From contig JANATF010000002.1 of assembly GCA_029449245.1 (NCBI GenBank), positions 2,976,001 to 3,040,000 on the forward strand: DNA of 64,000 nucleotides, read 5' to 3'. Below are positions 44,209 to 56,590 of the stretch, piece after piece. The translations under genes were made by a program, and so were the position numbers. How positions within the stretch are numbered: position 1 is the first letter of the stretch; every line of letters starts with the position of its first letter. The notes below the pieces were generated by a model. It did no database searches. It saw only the letters and a program-made list of their open reading frames with translations, and was not told the origin of the DNA. The DNA is from Mortierella alpina. Lineage: Eukaryota > Mortierellomycota > Mortierellomycetes > Mortierellales > Mortierellaceae.

Positions 44209-45836
44209 GGTTTTGTGATCAGGATGTGGGAGTCTGGGAGAATGGTGGACGGAGACGGGACATTGCAACACTGTACCACTTTCTGGAGTTGTTTTAGGCG
44301 GCAATTGGGATCTAGGAAGAATAAATCGGGTTCTGAGTTTGTGATACGAGAATACGACAAGTTGCTCTGCATGCAGCATTGATGCAGAAGCAGTTGACAA
44401 GACCACACGATCGTCATCGCAGACCATGACTAACCGTTTTGTTTCAAGAAAAAGCACCATGATTATTCACAATACACCCGGCTCTGGATGTAGGACAGAA
44501 GCACTGTGACCCTGTGCGGGATGTATAGTAAGAGCAATTGCTCCTCCTCCCCACAAAAATGTGTCAAGCCTGGACCCAATATACACCTGGAACCCAGTCG
44601 CCTGTGCTCTCCACATTCGGGGCTGCTTATTGTATATACATATTTATCGCATGTCAGAGTCTTTCCAGGGTTGCATCACGGCTCTGAAGCTGCTACAGTA
44701 TATAATTTACACATGCAAAGAAGTACGGTAGAGTAATTTTGGGCACCTTGGACGTTCTCATGAGTCTCCAGCGCATGGACCCAAACATCAACGTTGGTGT
44801 TTGCCCCAAGTGTATTTTCGTCCAAGCAACAAAAATACAAAGATGCTAATTGCGCTGGAGATGGATTGGGACGTTCGAACTTACCAAGTATATACGAAGC
44901 AAATGTCCCTTTCTCTTCATGACACAGCGCTGGTGATGGACTTGCTGGGCCAAGCGCTGCCATTAGGTTCGAATGGACACGGTACGGCTCAATAGATTCA
45001 ATGATTCAAGCATCGGCTCGGGTTGAGGCTGTAACAACTGAATACGAAATAAAGCCCGAACTCCTCTGTACTAACCGATGTTCACGGCTGGTAATGTTTT
45101 TGGGAAGCGCTGTACACGCAGTGCTTATACATCCGCGTCTGGGGCGAAAAGAATTGCGCAATTGTTCGGCTGAGCCGTGAAGGGAAGAATATTCACTCGA
45201 GGATCGATCGGCGCAGTTTGAAGCCTCCTCTCACTAAAGAGCACGCAGTTCATGACAAAGGGCAAAGAATATCCCCCACCCATCAGTGCTCTGCTAATTG
45301 AAAGAGCAAGGGCTGAACAGATATTCATATCCAGTATGCTTCAAATTCCTGCTTCTTCAGGCAAATTGATGAAGTGTGCCCTAAGATGTAGTTTCGCTCT
45401 GTCAGCACAAAAAGGATTTTCTCATGGCCAAGCTTATTCTGTGCAACCCTGGCCAAGCGTGTTCCCTGAATAACGAGAGCCGTGTCTGGACACGAAGAGT
45501 GCAGCTCAACCGTTGAGCACTACAATAGTGTAGATTTTCTGCGAGGTGGGGCATATCTAAACAAAATAATGGATTGCTCAGTGTTTATATATATAAAAAA
45601 AAAGAGTTGGTACACCAAAAGTTATGCGTGTTCGCTGAGGATGTTCTTTTTAATACTTGTTTGCTATATGCCTTCAGGTCAAGGAGCAATGATATACATT
45701 GTAGGGTATGGGGGGGGTCTTGTGTTTGTTCTTTCTCTTCCGCGGATTATGATACAGTTGGTTTACAGGGACAGATTTGACGGGCGAGAAAGGATTATTT
45801 ACAGAGCTAGAGGTAGATTCCAGTGCGTGTAGGCCT
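44209..45836. other. convergent intergenic region, no gene recognised
   Basis: 1.6 kb between EDC4 (+) and the zinc-finger gene (-), both ending here. Short open frames only, without domains. Confidence 0.45.
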
Positions 45837-47066
45837 TTAAAAAATGGGGAGCAAGGACGAGATCGGAGGCAGCGTCCTATTGAAATCCGAACCAAAGCTC
45901 TGTCCATTACCATTGCTGCTGTGGTTGTTGCCGTTGCTCGCGCTCGAGGTGGGCAATGGGAGTGAAAGGTGGGTCGAGCCATTCAGGATATCAGAGATCC
46001 TGTGGTCGCCCTGACCGCCATGACTGTTGTTGTTTGTGTGGCGGCGATGCTGGTGAAGGTTGTAGTTGGCTTCCATCAAAGAGGGAAGGCTCGACTGCGA
46101 CATGGACTGGTTCTTGAACTGAGGGTATGGAGCCACTGCATACCGAGTCGAGGCCGCACTACCATAGCGAGGCGATGTAGGAGGCGAAAAGGGAGGGGTG
46201 TGGAGCATGCCCGGATGATGGTGGCTCGAGAGCGAGCCATGCTGTTGGTGCGAGGTGAAAGTCCGGTCCATGCTGCTGTTGTGGGCCTGAGCCGCGTTGC
46301 TTGGCGGGTGGATTGGCGTCATCTTGGCCCAAGAGGGGAAATCAACCATGGACTCCTCGGATTCGGAGTGCGACGGTGACATGGGATAAGGTGACATGGA
46401 CGACCGAGCCGTGCTTGCAGGCGAATGAGACGTAGAGGATTTCTTGCTTGCCGAGCCCGACTTGCGACTCCGGGTGCGAGAAACGTGGGTCCTGGCATGC
46501 TCGCGGAGGGCATCCGACCGGGTGAAGCCGAGGCCGCAGCTCTCGACGGGGCACACAAATAACTTCTCAGATGTGTGCGAGCGAATGTGGCGAGCCAGAT
46601 GTCCGGATCGGGTAAAGGATTTATAGCAGTTGGGGAACGGACAGATATGTTTCCTTGCCCACTCGGCCGACTCTTGTGCCTGGAGGTAGTCTTGGTAGGT
46701 GGCGTAGTGGTGAGGAGAGGTCGACAGCAGATCGGCATTGCCATTTTTGCAAGCCGAGGTGTGGGCTTTCATGTGGCGCGTCAGCTCGTCCGATCGAGAG
46801 AAACGCTTGTCGCAGTTAGGGAAATCACAAGGGTGAGGTTTTTCACCAGTGTGTGTGCGAATATGGCGTGTCTGATGCTCGAGGCGAAGGAAAGACTTGT
46901 CGCAGATATGACATTCGAAAGGGCGAGGGACCAGGTCCGTAGATTCCTGATCGGACTCACCGCAGGAGGAAGCAGCCGAAGACGGCGCGCTCCTCTCTGC
47001 AGATGATTGTGGTAGGGGATCGTTCATGATGGCCGCAAGCGAGAAAGGCGACGTTGTTGGCAACAT
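45837..47066 (-). CDS. C2H2 zinc-finger transcription factor, Mig1/CreA-like, four fingers
   Basis: Single exon, 409 residues. The first two fingers ([40 protein letters not shown]) carry the [18 protein letters not shown] linker and the RSDELTRH recognition helix of Mig1/CreA carbon catabolite repressors. A second pair follows after about 35 residues ([40 protein letters not shown]), which Mig1/CreA lack. The rest is Ser/Pro/His/Asn-rich, with a basic [13 protein letters not shown] that may be a nuclear signal and a short hydrophobic end [11 protein letters not shown] that could be a corepressor contact. A second Met at 47027 is also possible as start. A role in carbon or stress regulation is inferred from the first pair only. 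Confidence 0.88.
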   Translation of the reverse strand: MLPTTSPFSLAAIMNDPLPQSSAERSAPSSAASSCGESDQESTDLVPRPFECHICDKSFLRLEHQTRHIRTHTGEKPHPCDFPNCDKRFSRSDELTRHMKAHTSACKNGNADLLSTSPHHYATYQDYLQAQESAEWARKHICPFPNCYKSFTRSGHLARHIRSHTSEKLFVCPVESCGLGFTRSDALREHARTHVSRTRSRKSGSASKKSSTSHSPASTARSSMSPYPMSPSHSESEESMVDFPSWAKMTPIHPPSNAAQAHNSSMDRTFTSHQQHGSLSSHHHPGMLHTPPFSPPTSPRYGSAASTRYAVAPYPQFKNQSMSQSSLPSLMEANYNLHQHRRHTNNNSHGGQGDHRISDILNGSTHLSLPLPTSSASNGNNHSSNGNGQSFGSDFNRTLPPISSLLPIF

Positions 47067-49365
47067 TGTGAATTATATGTGGGTTACAGTCGATTGTGTG
47101 AAGGAGAACGAGCGATCCGCTGAGGTAGCCTGAGTATTTATAAAATGTCACGATAAGGATCAAGCGATGTGTGGAGGTGTTGAAAAAAGTCCTTTTGTGC
47201 TGAAAAGGGGAGAGCAGAGTCGAGTAGAGGGGGAAGATAGAGGAGTAGTAGTGGAGGCGGATGCGAATGTTGGGCGAACAACGATGATAGCGAACGAAGG
47301 TGATGCAAGTGTGGATAAAGCAATGAGCAGGAAGAAAAAAAAAGGGACCGGTTGGCAGAACAAGGGTTCCTTTATATACCAGGGCCCACCAGCGGCTGGC
47401 CACAGCAGGCGAGGATCGGTCGCCCTTATTTTTTGCAATAGGCACAAACAATAGAACCATCATAGAGACAACAAAGAGAAGACACCGACGGATTCATGTT
47501 TGTTAGTTGACGGGAATACATTTAAAAAAAGAGGGAAGTGGTGTGATTGCGGCTGCAAGGAAGGAGTGAAGGGGACAGCACCCCCGATGGGTGAGCTCAA
47601 TGTGGCGACTGAATACGATACAATAAGATAGCTCCACCGACCTCTGTAAGCGAGGACGCTCGTCTTGCAAACAGATGTCGTCTTATCGTGCTCACTCATC
47701 TTCAGCCATTTAGTAATGAGTCGCCACTTGACACATACATATGGTAATTGCACAAGAACAAATCACAGCAACGTCCGCGCTCGGCTGTCCTTCACACCTA
47801 CTCCTTTGGCTTGTTCAGCTCGGCGGCCGCTATGTGCGCTCGCTGACTCTAGGATCGAGCTTGGAGCAGCCCTGTGTTGGTACGAGTCCACTGCGCCGGT
47901 CGAGGAGCTCAATCAGCTCGATCGGCTCGAGGCATGTTGTGCTCGAAGAAAAGTGCGAGCAAGGCATGCCCTTGTCAGAGCCAGGGTCAAGGAGTGGCAG
48001 GACTTGAAAGACGCCATTCTTGATTGCTCTTGTGCACGTTGCAGCGTCTTGTCATCTCCACGTTCCTTCTAAAGTGCCATGATGCTACTCTATATTACAG
48101 TTCTGGAGGGTCATCCCAACATTGTCGCATATGCCAACATAGAGTAAGGTCTTGTATTGGGCACAGTATTTTAAAAACGCGAAGGGATGGAAGACAAAGG
48201 GATCGAGGAGTGTGGGACAGCACACAATTGACCTGGTCCGTCCTTCGAGGGTGTGAGGGGCTGGCATGTGAAAGAGAAATAAAAGTGTGGAGTGCGCTGG
48301 GAAACAAATTTTACCCTCGATAAAAAAGTTTTGTTCTCAGCAGCAAACTTTCTTCAATGACATTGTATATCTTCCAGAGAGCGGTGAGGAGGACAGAGAC
48401 CGATGGCCAGCACGGGGCTGGAGCCTGAAGATGTCTAGCCTGGCTGGCAGTCATCACACGCGCAAAGGATAGATATATTGCAGTCCCTACGGCACTGGAC
48501 CTTGCCGATGATTCCGATGATCCGATGACAAGTGGCCCACAGGAACACCACTCGCGACAAGCCTTACCACATTCACACCCACAACTTTCAGGGGATGGGG
48601 TATATCACACATATCATAACCCATGTCGCGCTCCACGGCGAATGCTCATTGGCACGGCTACTAAAAGCGTTTGTAAAAAGAAAGTCGCTGGCCTCCCATT
48701 CATGTAAAGTGCACCCTTACGTAAATCTGAGTCGGAATGTACTGTAGAGCGTATGGTCACTCACTCCATGGTCTGCTTGGGTCTACACAAAAGCAGCGCT
48801 CGCCTCGATCCAATAGCACCATCCATATTATAACATATGGAGCGGATATGCTGAATGCTTTATCTAATATGTCTCCAAGAAAAGGTAGGGTCTAATATCT
48901 CCACCATCAAGGGGGTTTAAGAACAAGGTAGCCGAGAAGGATGCTCCCGTGTAACTCTGAAGTTTCCACCATAAACCGAGCCTGTCCCTCTTCATGCATC
49001 TTGACCTGTACGACCACAATCAATGTATGAACAGAAGACAAGGCTTTTGTTCTATGTCGTTATAAACAAATCACGTCTTAAGGCAGTCAAGCACGGGATG
49101 CAGTCATAGGTGGTCGATAGAATCATGAGGCAAGGGAGGAGGAGGGCATGGAGGTGGACAGTGCGAGCAAGGTGTCCCCCTTTGGGCTCTAAGGACGCGT
49201 TCACCTCTTGGAAAGAAAAAAAAAGGGATGCATCGTATTGCTCTGATCCTAGGCGGGCAATGGCCCATGCTTTCCGCAAGCCGGCCGCCATTCCGACTTC
49301 ACTTCATGCAAAAAAACCATGTCATGCAAACCGCCTTTGTACTGTACTGTACGAGGTGTGTGTGT

Positions 49366-49390
49366 GGGGGGGGGGGGGGGGGGGGGGGGG
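49366..49390. repeat. G25 homopolymer tract
   Basis: Twenty-five consecutive G on the plus strand, preceded by a GT repeat. The length is likely unreliable in short-read assembly. Confidence 0.9.
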
Positions 49391-51752
49391 AGAAGAGGGG
49401 CAAGCGCACGAAAGCACACCTGGATCGGGCACAACCCATGGTTCTATCTTTTCCTGTCGTGGTCAAAGCACAAACAAGTTTCAGGGGGATAATGGGCTAG
49501 CGAACGAATGGCTATCGTATTGTATACATTGAGTTCTACGAGAGATCGTCTTCATCCTGTCCCGCGAATGTGCTCGAGTAGACCATATCACACAAAACCC
49601 CTCTCATTGAGAACCAGATGATTGTCCCAGCAAGCGAAGAGGGGAATTTTACTCATCATTTTCCGCAAAAGCACCTGTTTGCATGTTGCTCAAAGATAGC
49701 TCTGCCAACGACCTCCTCCACACAGAAAAAGGGGGCTCGACACGCTCTTCGGCTATCGCACTTGGAAGGAGGCAGAGGCATCGGTCCTCTTTGTCATCCA
49801 TTTCTGCCCTCCTTCTTGCGAGAAAGGGGTTTTATCACGAGCTAACGAGGAGCTCCTAGGAGGGTTGTGGAGAATATCGTTATATTATCGCGAGGACGGT
49901 GATCGCGAACCCTTGACGCACAGGATAACCTATGCAAGGGAGTCCATTTGGCGCTATTAAAACGGAGGCCACATATTCGCTCCCGCACATTGCCAACATC
50001 CTAACGTACACCAAAGTCCTGAACACAAAAGTGGTATGGGTAAACATACGGTTGCATGTACATTTGCCGATCGTCATGAGTGCCTTCAACGGAGCTACAG
50101 TGCTGCAGATAAGGACCCAGTCTTTGATTCTATGGCGTAAGTCGCATCGCCTTCACAAAGTGACTACGATTCAACGTCGGCATGGAATTGAGCCGGCGCT
50201 TTGCTGTTTATCAAGCGGAGTGCTTGGCCTTGCTCGGTCTCGTTTTTCTCACCCCACAAGACCTGAAGAATAGGGATCAGCCCCGACCCCTGTTTCCAAT
50301 TTTAAGTTCAAGCCTCGTTACAGCCGGGCCCTGTTTAAAGTGAAAGGCACTTTCAGGTCCCAACAACGTCTGAGTACCTTTCATAACGGTTGTGCTCCAC
50401 GGTTCATATATTTAGAGTTGACCTCTTGAAAACGGCGGTTGGCGCTCATGGGTAGGAACACGTATGTAAGGATCGGCTTACTGATGGCGGCACTGTGGCA
50501 TTGATGGCCGTTATTTTTTGAGAATGAGTTGTTTCATAGGCTCTGCACAACTTCCCACCGAACTGTACAGAATGCCGCCGTAAGCCATGTACCGTTTGTA
50601 GCAAGAGACATGAAGCTGCAAGGATCTCCAGCCGCAGATATCTCAAGGCATTCCATGTCAAACGGGGCACCGCCTTGCTCAGAAAGCATTATATTTTAAA
50701 GAGTCGTAACTCCGTCGCCTTTTTGACCCGAAGAATCACTAGATTCGAAGAACGCAGGTATTGTAGAGTACGTTATCATCGCTCGCTGCCCAGGGGCATA
50801 TCGCAAGAATATAAAAACACAGCATGCATAGGGCACGTGCAGAAATCCATGGGGTTCTCACCCATGGAGTCCCTGCCTCTTTTGGCCTTCCTTCTTCAGC
50901 CGGCTAGGTTCGGGTGAAGCCTTCAGTGGGTGACCCGACACCAGCCGAACCGTGCTTCGCCCTGAACGCGTTATTGAATACCTGCCACATTGAGCATACC
51001 CTCTAGTCTTTGCTCAGCAATTATCAACGGCCGCAATCATTGTGTCTGTGAGCAGGGAAGAAAAAAAGACGTTCTCTGTCATCACAAATTACAAAGACTA
51101 GAAGTCTTGAATTGCGGTATACAGTAGTCTATGCATAAAAAAACAACGTGTGTCGACCCGCAACTTTGGCTGCAAAGTGTACACTCAACCGTCGTCAGCA
51201 AGTGCTTCTTTTTTTATGGTTTGCTCTGTTTTGATGGGGATCAGCAATCGTCGTACTTAGCATGGCTGTCTTGGCAGCTCAACATATCTGAAGGTCAAAT
51301 CAACGATACTACCAGTGATTGGATGGGTCACCGGTGCTTGTACGCTCGCGGTCAACGCCGGCAAACTTACTCTATATCCAATGGATGTAAAAGAAGCTGA
51401 AGGCACCGAAGCTAATGCTTCATTCCACAATGGTCTATCACGTTTGCACTGTATGCGAGGTATTGCTTGCCTTATAGAGCGGTACCGCTATTTGAGGTCT
51501 AAGAAGCCTTCAACGTTCTCAAACAAACAAACATACAAACAAACAAACAACAGCATTGACAAGCTGCTAACCATGACTTGCCAACGCGCTTAAATTCTTA
51601 GATGGGGAAGGTAAAACGAGGAGGTACAAAACAAAAACAAAGCTGCGAAAATCGCATGTGAAGAAGCAGAGCGGAGTCGGCGGAATGGGATGTGGAGGAG
51701 GAGGAACATATCTGAGAGCAGCTTGCTCTGTTTAAAAGAGTGCGTGGGTTCC

Positions 51753-51850
51753 TCAACAGGCCAAGCGAAGCTGTTTGCGCTTACGGGGGTTGTGCCATGG
51801 AGGTGGTCCTTGCGCTTTCATGTGAAGATCAAAGTGTCCAACGGTCGGCC
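51753..51850 (-). pseudogene. orphan 3' exon-like segment
   Basis: After a good acceptor (TTTGCCTTTCAG) the minus strand reads PTVGHFDLHMKAQGPPPW followed by a basic HNPRKRKQLRLAC and a stop. The codon content looks real, but I could not connect it to upstream exons. About 100-270 bp upstream (51941-52123) another frame reads SPAHRAFDRPTAATVGEI. The family is not recognised. Confidence 0.25.
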
Positions 51851-54123
51851 CTGAAAGGAAAGGCAAACAGCAAGGGTCAAGGATGACCTGCACTCTATTT
51901 CTTTTTCCCCTTATGTAACACCTCTATCAATAGTGCCATATCAGTTAACGTGCACAAACGGATGCATTTTTCGCCTCTTGAGGCAGGCTGCAATAAAGGC
52001 AGCTGGTATCTCGCCGACAGTTGCGGCAGTAGGTCTATCAAATGCTCTATGCGCTGGACTCTTGAACCTAAGACTCATGCCGAAGGTTCGCCTTAGAAGC
52101 AAATGATACAGTACCATTCGCACAATCTCCGTCGTTGACCATCGGCTTGTCCCATTCCGTGCATCACCCTATGCGTTGTTTTTGTTCTCTTCCTCCACTT
52201 GATCGATACACACACATGCCACTTTGCTCGACATACAGTACATTACAGCTCGAAACCTAATTCTGATGTTCCAAAATAAGGACGGAGCCAAGGCACCAAT
52301 TTCGATCGCTTTTCATCGCCGACTCGGTTCACATTCTCCTTGGTCAGTGGATATCACAACATGTACTGTATCCGCATCGCCACCACGCTTAGGCGCCGCA
52401 CACCTATCATCGTGGCAGTTCTCCGAAATACTTTGAATATTAATTTAGTAGAGCAGTGTCCGACCTGGCTCTGTTCTTGGTGCTGTCACATAAGAAGTTA
52501 GGCTAAACCTTTTGTTCATAACCGCATTCAGAGTCCATTCGCTCAGGAAATTCGCCGCCTTTGGCGAAAATCCCTCGCAGGCCACTACTCAAAGTCTACA
52601 TGGCCCTGCAACCATGTGTCCAAGTCTATCTTCTACTCCTCGGGCCATTTTTTGTTTTGGCACCATCATTTAGAAGTATGCTTACTTACTCGGGGTCACG
52701 ATCCTACGGCTTTTGATCACACAATTGTTCCCAGGCACCGCGTAAAAACCACACTCAATTCAAGGAGGCATGACAATCGAACAAATTGCACGCGCCGGCG
52801 CTGTGCAATCATGCAGCCTTTACAACGCATCGTTACATCTGACGGCGTACTATGTTTTACAGGTAACACATCATCCCCTGTTCCAACCGTAGGACCATGG
52901 CCAGGGACTGTCTATCATCAACGCTGACCTCGCACCCTCTGCGGCTTCCATTATATGCAGACACGCGAATTATCCTTCGCCTACAAGCACATTAGCATTG
53001 ACCTCGTTTTATACATTTAGGAGAGGCCTAAGAACTAGCCTTTTACCTTTAAATTCGTGCAGTACAGTACTTCTTCCCCCGCCGAATGAGCCATTGCCCA
53101 CTGATTAGGTCATGCCAAAGTGCAGAAAAGTATGGCGCGCACCTTAGAGATTAGTTTATGACCCCCACCAATCTCTTTATTTCATGAGAGAGGAGCTTGA
53201 AACGTGATGGTTTTTGAGCCAGGCTGCGTTGATGTCTGTATCGGACACATAGAGTAAAGTTACTCTATCGCCCTCTTGAGAACATTATCGCAAACAGCTG
53301 TTTGAACGGCATGGCGCGGAGAGCAGGACACTGAATATAAAGGTTGCTCAGGCTGAAGGGCAGGATCTGTATATACTTGTACAGTGCAGTAATTGAGCGG
53401 AGTTGCACCATTTGCCCAAAAAGAAAAGGGCGACGGACTATCCGCGAGAGGAGCTGCGCGTGTATGCGCGCGGTCGTGCTAATTATATAGCGTGTTATCA
53501 TAACACTGGCCGTTGCTCCAAAACTCGTGTTGTCTCTGACTCCATCCTTCGATATAGAGTACGGAAAAGATATCTTCAGCATATATACATTTGTAGGCCT
53601 GGGGACTATGCATATCTGCATGAGTGTTCAACGGGGGCGCTTGGCGTCGACACCACTTGTGAAAATACGGCCGTGATTTTCGTGTTTGATTCTTGAGCGA
53701 GGCATATTCATGGTGCCTCGGTGATCATGGTGCTAACATAGGACGCACGGCCGATCGTATCTATGCCCCTCATGCCGCTTTCCAAGCGTTGCAGGTCCTG
53801 CTGCCTCCTTCATATCACTCACTGCAATGCCCCGCTATCGCAGCCCCGCCCACCTTCTTCCCTTCTCTCCACGTGGCTAATCAGCCCTTTACTTTTCCAC
53901 TCTTGTCTGCGGTGACCTGAGTTACCTTGGCAGCAGTCTGCGTGCATTAATCAGCGCGATCTAAAGAGATGTTCGCCGGCACATACATTTTTCGCCGATA
54001 TCACATTTTCACAGGGTTACACTCTCGCAATCAAGCGGATTGAATTCGTAGTTGTAGGGCTCTATTCTAGCGTCATCCTCATCATGATCTGCCGTGTACA
54101 GTACTCGCTTCCATACGTTCACC

Positions 54124-54981
54124 TCACTGATGCGCATGTGCCAATGCCTCGCACCAGGCGACATCCCGCCAAGTCGCCGTGTCCAAATGCTCTACCTGTC
54201 GATGCCGATCTCCACTCCAGCCTCGCATTGCCGTTTGGAGAATCTGAAGCGAATCTCCATGGCTCACAAGAATAACCCACGTCTCTTCCGTCGCGTCGTT
54301 TGTTGATCGTCCTGTCAAGTCATTTCGAGAACCTTCCTCGTTCCTGGCAACTCTAGTCATCCGCTCTGTCACTGTGGCCACACTCTCTACCCCAAACCTC
54401 TCGTGGAACGGGTTTTGTTCATCCTCGCGCCACACTGCACTGTATAAATCGTCCGACGGTGTCTTCATCTCAAACTCTCCAAAGAACCTTTCGCGAAGAT
54501 CAGGCACCTCTCTCACCCCGTTGTTGTATTCCAGAGATATCGTTGGCATGAAGGGAGCATCCTGCGGCAGTGCCGATCTGTAGCTCTCAATGAACACACA
54601 AAGTTCCTGGTGAATAATATCCGCTGTTTGCCGTGTCCGTTGAAAGGGCGACGTCAGAATCCTGATCCTGGTATGCTGGTTTGGGCGAGCATTGGCAAGA
54701 ATATGGCCCGAAAGTGACTTTGCAGACTATTTTATAGAAGATAAAACGACAAATGGATAAAAAAAGAGATTGTATTAGGACTTTTTCAGTCATCAACCTG
54801 AATTCAGCCTCAGACTTGTAGATCCATGCACCTTTGCAACCTCCTGCTTGCCTTTCTGCGAGAGGCCGAATCCAGTCCCTAATGGCCCGCCTGTAGTCCG
54901 AGTTCCGTTTTCGAGAGACGAGACGATGCGAGACTCCTGATTGGCCAACGAGTGGCCGTGTCGGAACAGAATGAATCTCAT
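54124..54981 (-). CDS. histidine phosphatase (phosphoglycerate mutase-like)
   Basis: Two exons, 54981-54832 and 54726-54124, close to 250 residues. The N-terminal LFRHGHSLAN supplies the RHG motif with the phosphohistidine (His8). SPFQRTRQTADII is the second arginine motif, and ILVSHGDSLQILQ gives the second catalytic histidine. The FFGEFEMK region corresponds to the acid-containing loop. The general branch-1 fold is clear; the substrate is not. The intron donor is GTGCAT, a weak but acceptable GT site; phases agree. Confidence 0.88.
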
Positions 54982-55476
54982 TGTGGAAGAAAAAGATTGG
55001 GATCACATCAGTCTTGAAGCGGTCGTGCACTTTGTAAGGCCAAAAATTGCATATAGGGAGATTCTTGTCGACAGCCCCACACACACCCTCGTAAAATACT
55101 TTTTCAACCTGCTGCTTCAAATGCAACGATGGCACTGCCAAAATTCACCACACGGCAACTCCTCTCGCCATCTCTCTCTCTTGCCAATGCACAACTGGTC
55201 TTCGGGCGGTACTGATCTGAATAATGAAGACGAGATCTTTTTTTTTTGAACATGAAAGGATACGATGAGGAAACGAGCAATAATATTACATTTCATTTTA
55301 TCTTTTCCCCTAAAAAAGTCGTGTGTAATGACCAACGTGGAAAAAGAGAAAATACATCAAGAGGATCGCACTTGCCAAGGCGACAAACATGACTTTACAT
55401 GGATTTTGTGCGGGACAGATATTTCCTTGCATATATGGAGAGGTGTAAAATGTCGATGACCAAAATGTAAAAAAAT
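54982..55476. other. intergenic between histidine phosphatase and tRNA-Arg
   Basis: Promoter side of the phosphatase gene and 3' flank of the tRNA gene. No gene seen. T runs on the minus strand just past the tRNA (complement of the A6 at 55470-55475) can serve as a Pol III terminator. Confidence 0.45.
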
Positions 55477-55548
55477 TGATCTACGCAGGGGTCGAACCTG
55501 CAATCTCCTGATTCGTAGTCAGACGCCTTTCCATTGGGCCAGCAGACC
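55477..55548 (-). tRNA. tRNA-Arg(ACG)
   Basis: 72 nt, no intron. The minus strand reads GGTCTGCTGGCCCAATGG at the 5' end; the anticodon loop is CTACGAA (ACG), the T arm GCAGG-TTCGACC-CCTGC, and the acceptor end GTAGATC with discriminator A. The D arm GGCCCAATGG and the GGCGTCTG segment match eukaryotic tRNA-Arg(ACG). Its 5' neighbour is now the 3' end of a LINE, and the first 24 nt of the gene are repeated at the far end of that LINE. Confidence 0.94.
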
Positions 55549-56590
55549 TCACCATATGATGAGGTGCTTTATTTTAGGTCGGGACTTTCCCACGGGTGGG
55601 GGTGTCCCTCCTGGCAGTGAAAAAAGTTCATATGCTATGTAGGGTGAAAGGTGGAAACCTCAAGAAGCCGCAAGTCAAAATGACCCAGACCAAAAACCAG
55701 GAAGAACAGCTGGCCCCCGAGCCGCTGCGGTGAGGCAGGGTAGGAACAGACGGAAAAATAGAGCGGGTATGTGTTTGTATAGTACAAGCAATCTCAGGGA
55801 GCACAGATTGCGGGTGGAGTGTCAGGGAGCACACTCGGGGCCCTCCCGTATGTGGGAGGGTAGTAAAAAAAATGGCAAAAAGGTCTGGGTCAGCAGCCCT
55901 CAGGGGGGCAGGGCTGCTCTACAGGAGTCAAGGGAGTGATCCTGGTAAGCAGCTGGGGGCAGGCAGCTGCTCTTCGGCGACAGAGGTGTCGGCCGGGACC
56001 CTCATGGTCTGTGGGCACCCACACATCGCCATCGGAGGTGCCAGGTCCGGATGCATAAGTGTGGGGAGGGTGAGGCCGCTCGGTCTTGAGGCACTTGAGT
56101 CAGAGGTCCATGGCCGGCGGGTCTGTGAGTCGTCTGTGGCGGGTCCTATGGGCTCGCGCTAATGGTAGTTGGTTGTTGTTGTGTGAGTGTGTGTGGGTGT
56201 GTGTGGGTGTATAGGGGGGTTGGGTAGAAGAGCTGATGGTGGGAGGGCGCTGACGGTGAGGGGGAGAGAGGATGCAGCGGTAGATGGGACAAGGAGGGAG
56301 AGGAGAAAAAAAAGAAAGAAAAATAAGGGAAAGTGAATGGAGGACTGTACGTCAGAGTGCATGCCCAAAGAGAGAGGAAAAAAAGAAAGAGGATGGCGAC
56401 GACAAGATCTCCCATTGGTCCACCTTGCCTCTCCACCATCACGCCATTTCCTCTCCACGCTGACTCCTTCCACGACATTCGAAATGGAGAGCATAAATTC
56501 ACTCCATTGCGTCCGCCATTCCTTTTCGCCATTCCTTTTCCTCAATTCACCATCACCATTGTCCCCAACCACTCCATCACGAAAAACACC

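Larger units (their letters stand above)
47067..54123. other. gene-poor 7-kb region
   Basis: No complete gene was recognised on either strand. The first 400 bp are the promoter of the zinc-finger gene. The rest has only short open frames, scattered simple repeats (a G25 tract at 49366-49390, CAAA repeats near 51520-51560) and one orphan exon-like segment at 51753-51850 (-). This may be decayed transposon or regulatory DNA. Confidence 0.5.

Noticed and set aside
48083-48145. Kinase-like fragment (LEGHPNIVAYANIE) after a possible acceptor
   Set aside because: Only about 14 residues, followed by a stop; no flanking kinase motifs were found, so chance similarity is likely.
50850-50960. Short inverted repeats (CCATGGG...CCCATGG) and a GGGTGACC motif as a possible 5S rRNA gene
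   Set aside because: The rest of the 5S sequence, including its internal control regions, is not present.
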